From NCBI GenBank assembly GCA_963678705.1, contig OY783213.1, forward strand, positions 310,001 to 374,000: a stretch of DNA of 64,000 nt, in the 5' to 3' direction. Source of the DNA: Panorpa germanica (Eukaryota; Arthropoda; Insecta; Mecoptera; Panorpidae). Within the stretch, counting starts at the first letter, position 1, and every line of letters starts with the position of its first letter. Below are positions 60,717 through 64,000 of this stretch, one piece after another. The notes under the pieces were generated by a model. That model ran no database searches. It saw nothing but the letters and a program-made list of their open reading frames with translations, and was not told where the DNA came from. Position numbers and translations under genes: made by a program.

Positions 60717-60720
60717 TATT

Positions 60721-61276
60721 TAACTATTTAAAAGAAATCCGCATATATTTTTCACTTAATCACTTTTATTAATTAATACAATCTCTTTATTATTTAAAAC
60801 ACGCATTTATATAAACTAATTCTTATGTTTTAATATTATTTATAGTTAATGTTAATCGACTTACTTAATAGTAGGCGGCAACCTTTAGTCTTCCGTATAT
60901 TTGTAGTGTTTATATGAGGCCTTTCTTATATAGCTCTACAGATTACTTGAATTTCTTAACCACTTGATGTTTTAGCACTAACACTATCCTAATTATTATC
61001 ACTTTTTTTGTCTTGCGCACTTATTAATGTCTTATATCAAACATTAATGTTACAATTTTAAGGTTATGTTTATAAGACCGCGTGTACGCGTAATGAAAAA
61101 TTCGTTTTTAACACTGGTTTCCAACTGTCAAACTTTTGTAAAAACACTTTGTTTAGGGTAAATTAACACAAATTTAAAAAAACCTTAATACTTTTCGTTT
61201 GATAATAATAATAATAATAATTTCTCACTTTTAATCACTTTTTTCACCTAAAGTAGCAGGAGCCGATCACACACAT
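60721..61276. repeat. Satellite fragment between element B and the BEL element
   Basis: The non-coding half of a monomer, from the AAATCCGCATATAT block to AGCCGATCACACAC. It includes a (TAA)n stretch (about 61202-61221) replacing the usual sequence. It has no gene. It resumes at a different monomer position from where element B began, so host DNA was lost together with element B's other end. Confidence 0.85.
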
Positions 61277-61800
61277 TGCTTGGGCGATATAGGGCCCAAG
61301 TATTTCACCAAAAGTAGTCAGGAAGTCTTCAAAGTTCGTGAACTCAGTATGAATTTAAAAGTATATTTATTTCATACAAAATTACATATTGGGGTCGCAA
61401 ATCCCAACAGAATTATACAATTAAACACTTATCCTAATAATTAATAATAATGAATGTATATGAATGTCTTAATGTATATATTTTAACATTAAATTGTAAT
61501 GTTATTTAAAATACGTCTTGTCTCGTTGAGAGCTGGTTCGAAATGGGATGATTTGAGTACAAAACATTTAACACTTAAAAATAGAAAGGAGTGGGGATGA
61601 ACCCATAATACAATTTGTGAACATAGTTGAACAAAAATGGGTAATAAAATTATTGGTAGCAGAGACAAGTTAGTCTGGATTTACACTTCACACATTAAAA
61701 TGTTCAGGCGACACTCGCTACAGTTCATTTACACTCTTGCCTTAAAAACATGTAAAATTAAATTATATTATAATTGCATTTTGATGCATGTTTTTGTCCA
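61277..61800 (-). repeat. Putative 3' LTR of the BEL/Pao element
   Basis: 524 bp bounded by TG (61277) and CA (61800). It lies between satellite (CACACAT) and a polypyrimidine run TACTCCCCCC that on the - strand is a polypurine tract. Bounds are inferred because the second LTR is outside the window. It contains AATTAATAATAATGAATG-type AT-rich DNA and no gene. Confidence 0.65.
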
Positions 61801-61810
61801 TACTCCCCCC
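61801..61810 (-). other. Polypurine tract of the BEL/Pao element
   Basis: GGGGGGAGTA on the - strand, directly before the proposed LTR; it would prime plus-strand synthesis. Confidence 0.6.
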
Positions 61811-61827
61811 TTGATAAATTGGGTTTA

Positions 61828-64000
61828 TCAAAACGAGTTCACTGGTAAAAGGGCTAAACGTCTGACAGCACGTTTGATCTCTCCTGCTTGAGTTTTCGAA
61901 GTGGCGACTCGCGGAGTGTTGTCGTTGCCTGTGGTGAGATGTGTTATGCGTCCCATTATCCATTGAGTAGGAGGCATGTTGTCTTCTTGTACTATTACAA
62001 GCGATCCGACTTGTAGATCTTGAGTGCTTGAAGTCTTCCATTTTGTGCGCTGCTGACAGAAGTGTATATAGTCTGCAGACCATCGTTTCCAATAATACTG
62101 TATACACTGCTGTATCTGCTGGAATCTTCTCATGTTGTTAAGGTTCACTGGTGCTCCTGGAGTAGGCATACCACTGGTTAATTGTCGACCTTTAAGTAAA
62201 TGTCCGGGAGTGAAAGGAATAAGGTCATCTGGACTGTGTGACATGGGTTACATTGGTCGGGAGTTCAATATTGCTCCGATCTGAGTAAGGATTGTATATA
62301 ATTTCTCATATTGAAATTGATTGTTCTGTAATACTTTCTTAAGATGACTCTTAGTTAATTTAATATTACTTTCCCAAAGACCTCCAAAATGAGGTGATCG
62401 AGGCGGAATAAATTTCCAAACTATCGACAGCTCAGTGGCCGAGATTGCTATTTTGGACGTGTTTGATTTATTACATAGAAATTTACCCAAAATGTTATTA
62501 GCTCCGACGAAATTTGTGCCATTATCGGAGTAAATGGTATGCGGTTTTTCACGACGCGAAATAAATAGATTTAAAGCAGCTAGAAAAAATTGAGTTGATA
62601 ATTCTGTAACTTACTCTAAATGAATTGCCTTTGTTGCAAAACAAATAAAAAGGCATATGTAAGATTTAATGAGAGAACCGCCTCTGCCATATTTGCTTTT
62701 CATTAGTACGGGCCCTGCGAAGTCAACTCCAGTGGTTCTAAACGGATAGTCAAGATTGACTCTGTCATGTGGTAAATTGCCCATTTTTGGCGATGATAAT
62801 TTAGGTCTAAATTTGAAACAAATGATACACTTGTGTACGATTGATTTCGCGATTGAAATTCCTTTTAGAGGCCAGTATTGATCTCTTAATGAAAAAAGTA
62901 GCGTTCGAGGACCCGCGTGAAATAGCCTTTCGTGTTCATTTCGAGCAATAAGTTTAGTTAAAATATGACTTGGGTGTAATATCATGGGATATTTTTTGTC
63001 ATATTCAAACTCTGAATGCGATAAACGACCGCCGACGCGTATTATGCCGTTATCGTCTAAAAATGGATTTAAATTTAACAAAGTTCTAGCCTTTGACAAT
63101 AATTTTTTGTCTGTTAAAGAGCGTATTTCGCTTGCAAAGTATTCTTCTTGTGACAACTTCACTAAAGTATGCAAGGCGTTTTGTAGCTCTTGAACAGTTA
63201 AACAACCTGTCAATTTATATTGTTTGTTCTTTGTGTTCGTTATGAATCTGTTGCAATAAGCCTTTATTCTTTTCAATTTTGTTAGATTTAAATATCGATT
63301 AAATAATTCAAATGAATTTATTGGAAGAAGGTTGGTTAACACCACTTCTTTTATCTCAGGAATTTCTGATAGATTAAAGTTACTTATAGGCCAGTGGCTG
63401 GACGGATGTTTTAACCAGTCTGGACCTGACCACCATAAATGATTGTTTGAAAGAACGTCTGCTGTTATACCTCGTGATATAAGATCCGCGGGGTTTGAAT
63501 CAGTGGGAACATGACGCCATTCATGTTTATCGGTCATGTCCGATTGAATTTCTGAGATACGGTTAGCAACAAATGTTTTTAATGTATGAGGAGACAGTTT
63601 AATCCACGATAACACAATTGTGGAATCTGTCCATAAAATAATTTTATCAACGTTAACTGGATGTAAGTTAATTGCTTTTTTGACCATTCTTGTAAGGATT
63701 AATGCAGCACATAACTCTAAACATGGTATGGTTATAGTTTTTAACGGCGCGATTTTTGATTTAGAATGTAACAAGCTTAATTTTGTTTCTCCCAACCCAT
63801 TCATACTTTTCAAATAAACGCAAGCTCCATATGCCTTTTCGGATGAATCACAAAAGCCATGCAGTTCAATAGCTTTATAGTTGTCTATGAGAACATTGCG
63901 TTTTAAAGAAATGTCATTTATTGCAGGTAAAGATTTTATTAAAGATAAAAAATAATCTTTGAGATCCTGTGGCATCTCATCGTCCCAATTTAATTTTAAC
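61828..64000 (-). pseudogene. BEL/Pao pol polyprotein, C-terminal part, two stops
   Basis: One reading frame runs from the window edge to 61828, broken only by TAA at 62611-62613 and TAA at 62248-62250. In order: a Pao/RNase H-like region (GFCDSSEKAYGACVYLKS, WTDSTIVLSWI, SNPADLISRGI); an H2C2 zinc-binding segment (YWPLKGI, CIICFKFRP); the integrase core with GVDFAGP, IYSDNGTNF and GGLWESN holding the D, D and E residues; and a DUF5641-like tail (RRFQQIQQ, YWKRWSADY, RRLALLP). Both stops fall within the integrase region (before the second Asp and after the Glu), so this copy is dead but young. Confidence 0.88.

Larger units (their letters stand above)
53637..60720. mobile_element. Element B: truncated Polinton/Maverick-like transposon with intact PolB
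   Basis: The left terminus AGTAGAGG is followed by a shared block GCCGTTTCTGGCT, also present near the ends of element A (AGTAGTG...). The order is terminus, repeat array, PolB (+), integrase, 75-residue gene and DUF8207-like gene (-). It breaks off inside the DUF8207-like gene near 60716-60720 and satellite sequence resumes, so the ATPase end and second terminus are missing. No target duplication can be checked. Its genes are close relatives of element A's, but its terminus differs beyond about 35 bp, so it is a sister subfamily. Confidence 0.9.
61277..64000 (-). mobile_element. BEL/Pao LTR retrotransposon, 3' part
   Basis: The element runs off the right edge. It consists of the 3' LTR, the polypurine tract and the 3' portion of pol (RNase H-like region, integrase, DUF5641-like tail), inserted into the satellite. 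Gag, protease and reverse transcriptase would lie beyond 64000. Confidence 0.88.

Noticed and set aside
61637-61891. 84-codon + strand frame over the BEL LTR and pol end
   Set aside because: It spans the proposed LTR boundary and the polypurine tract and is antisense to pol.

Overview
The window is AT-rich eukaryotic DNA made almost entirely of repeats. It has long tandem satellite arrays, two virus-like Polinton/Maverick-type DNA transposons, and one LTR retrotransposon of the BEL/Pao type. I see no tRNA, rRNA, CRISPR array or single-copy host gene. The satellite monomers carry a decayed reverse transcriptase of the R1 clade of non-LTR retrotransposons, which is typical of arthropods. With BEL/Pao and a Polinton this points to an insect or another arthropod; the species cannot be named from the sequence.

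Layout. 1-3210: three copies of a short (about 1.1 kb) monomer, with the RT relic on the + strand. 3211-3410: 200 Ns (assembly gap). 3411-15300: the same satellite in the opposite orientation, with monomers of about 1.56 kb and the relic on the - strand. 15301-28355: element A, a 13.06 kb Polinton-like element flanked by a perfect 6-bp target duplication (ACGCAT). It is one huge inverted repeat: both arms carry the same gene set and the body of the polymerase gene is missing. 28356-53636: the satellite resumes (about 1.56-1.59 kb monomers, with 4-monomer higher-order repeats of about 6.3 kb). 53637-60720: element B, a related Polinton-like element that keeps an intact 1270-residue protein-primed-type DNA polymerase B but is cut off inside a DUF8207-like gene. 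60721-61276: a satellite fragment. 61277-64000: the 3' part of a decayed BEL/Pao element on the - strand, running off the window.

Together the two Polinton copies show the family's gene order: terminus, 121-129-codon frame, 273-residue protein, Cys-rich 121-residue protein (opposite strand), packaging-type ATPase, DUF8207-like protein, 75-residue protein, chromodomain integrase, then a convergent PolB, an array of 112-121 bp repeats and the other terminus. Integrase would insert the element, PolB would copy it and the ATPase resembles virion-packaging motors. No recognisable capsid protein or protease is present, so the unknown conserved proteins (273 aa, 121 aa, DUF8207-like, 75 aa) are the part of this system most worth explaining. 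Element A looks like a fold-back (snap-back) derivative, comparable to defective genomes of linear protein-primed or hairpin viruses. It has no polymerase, and most of its genes are broken in one arm or both.
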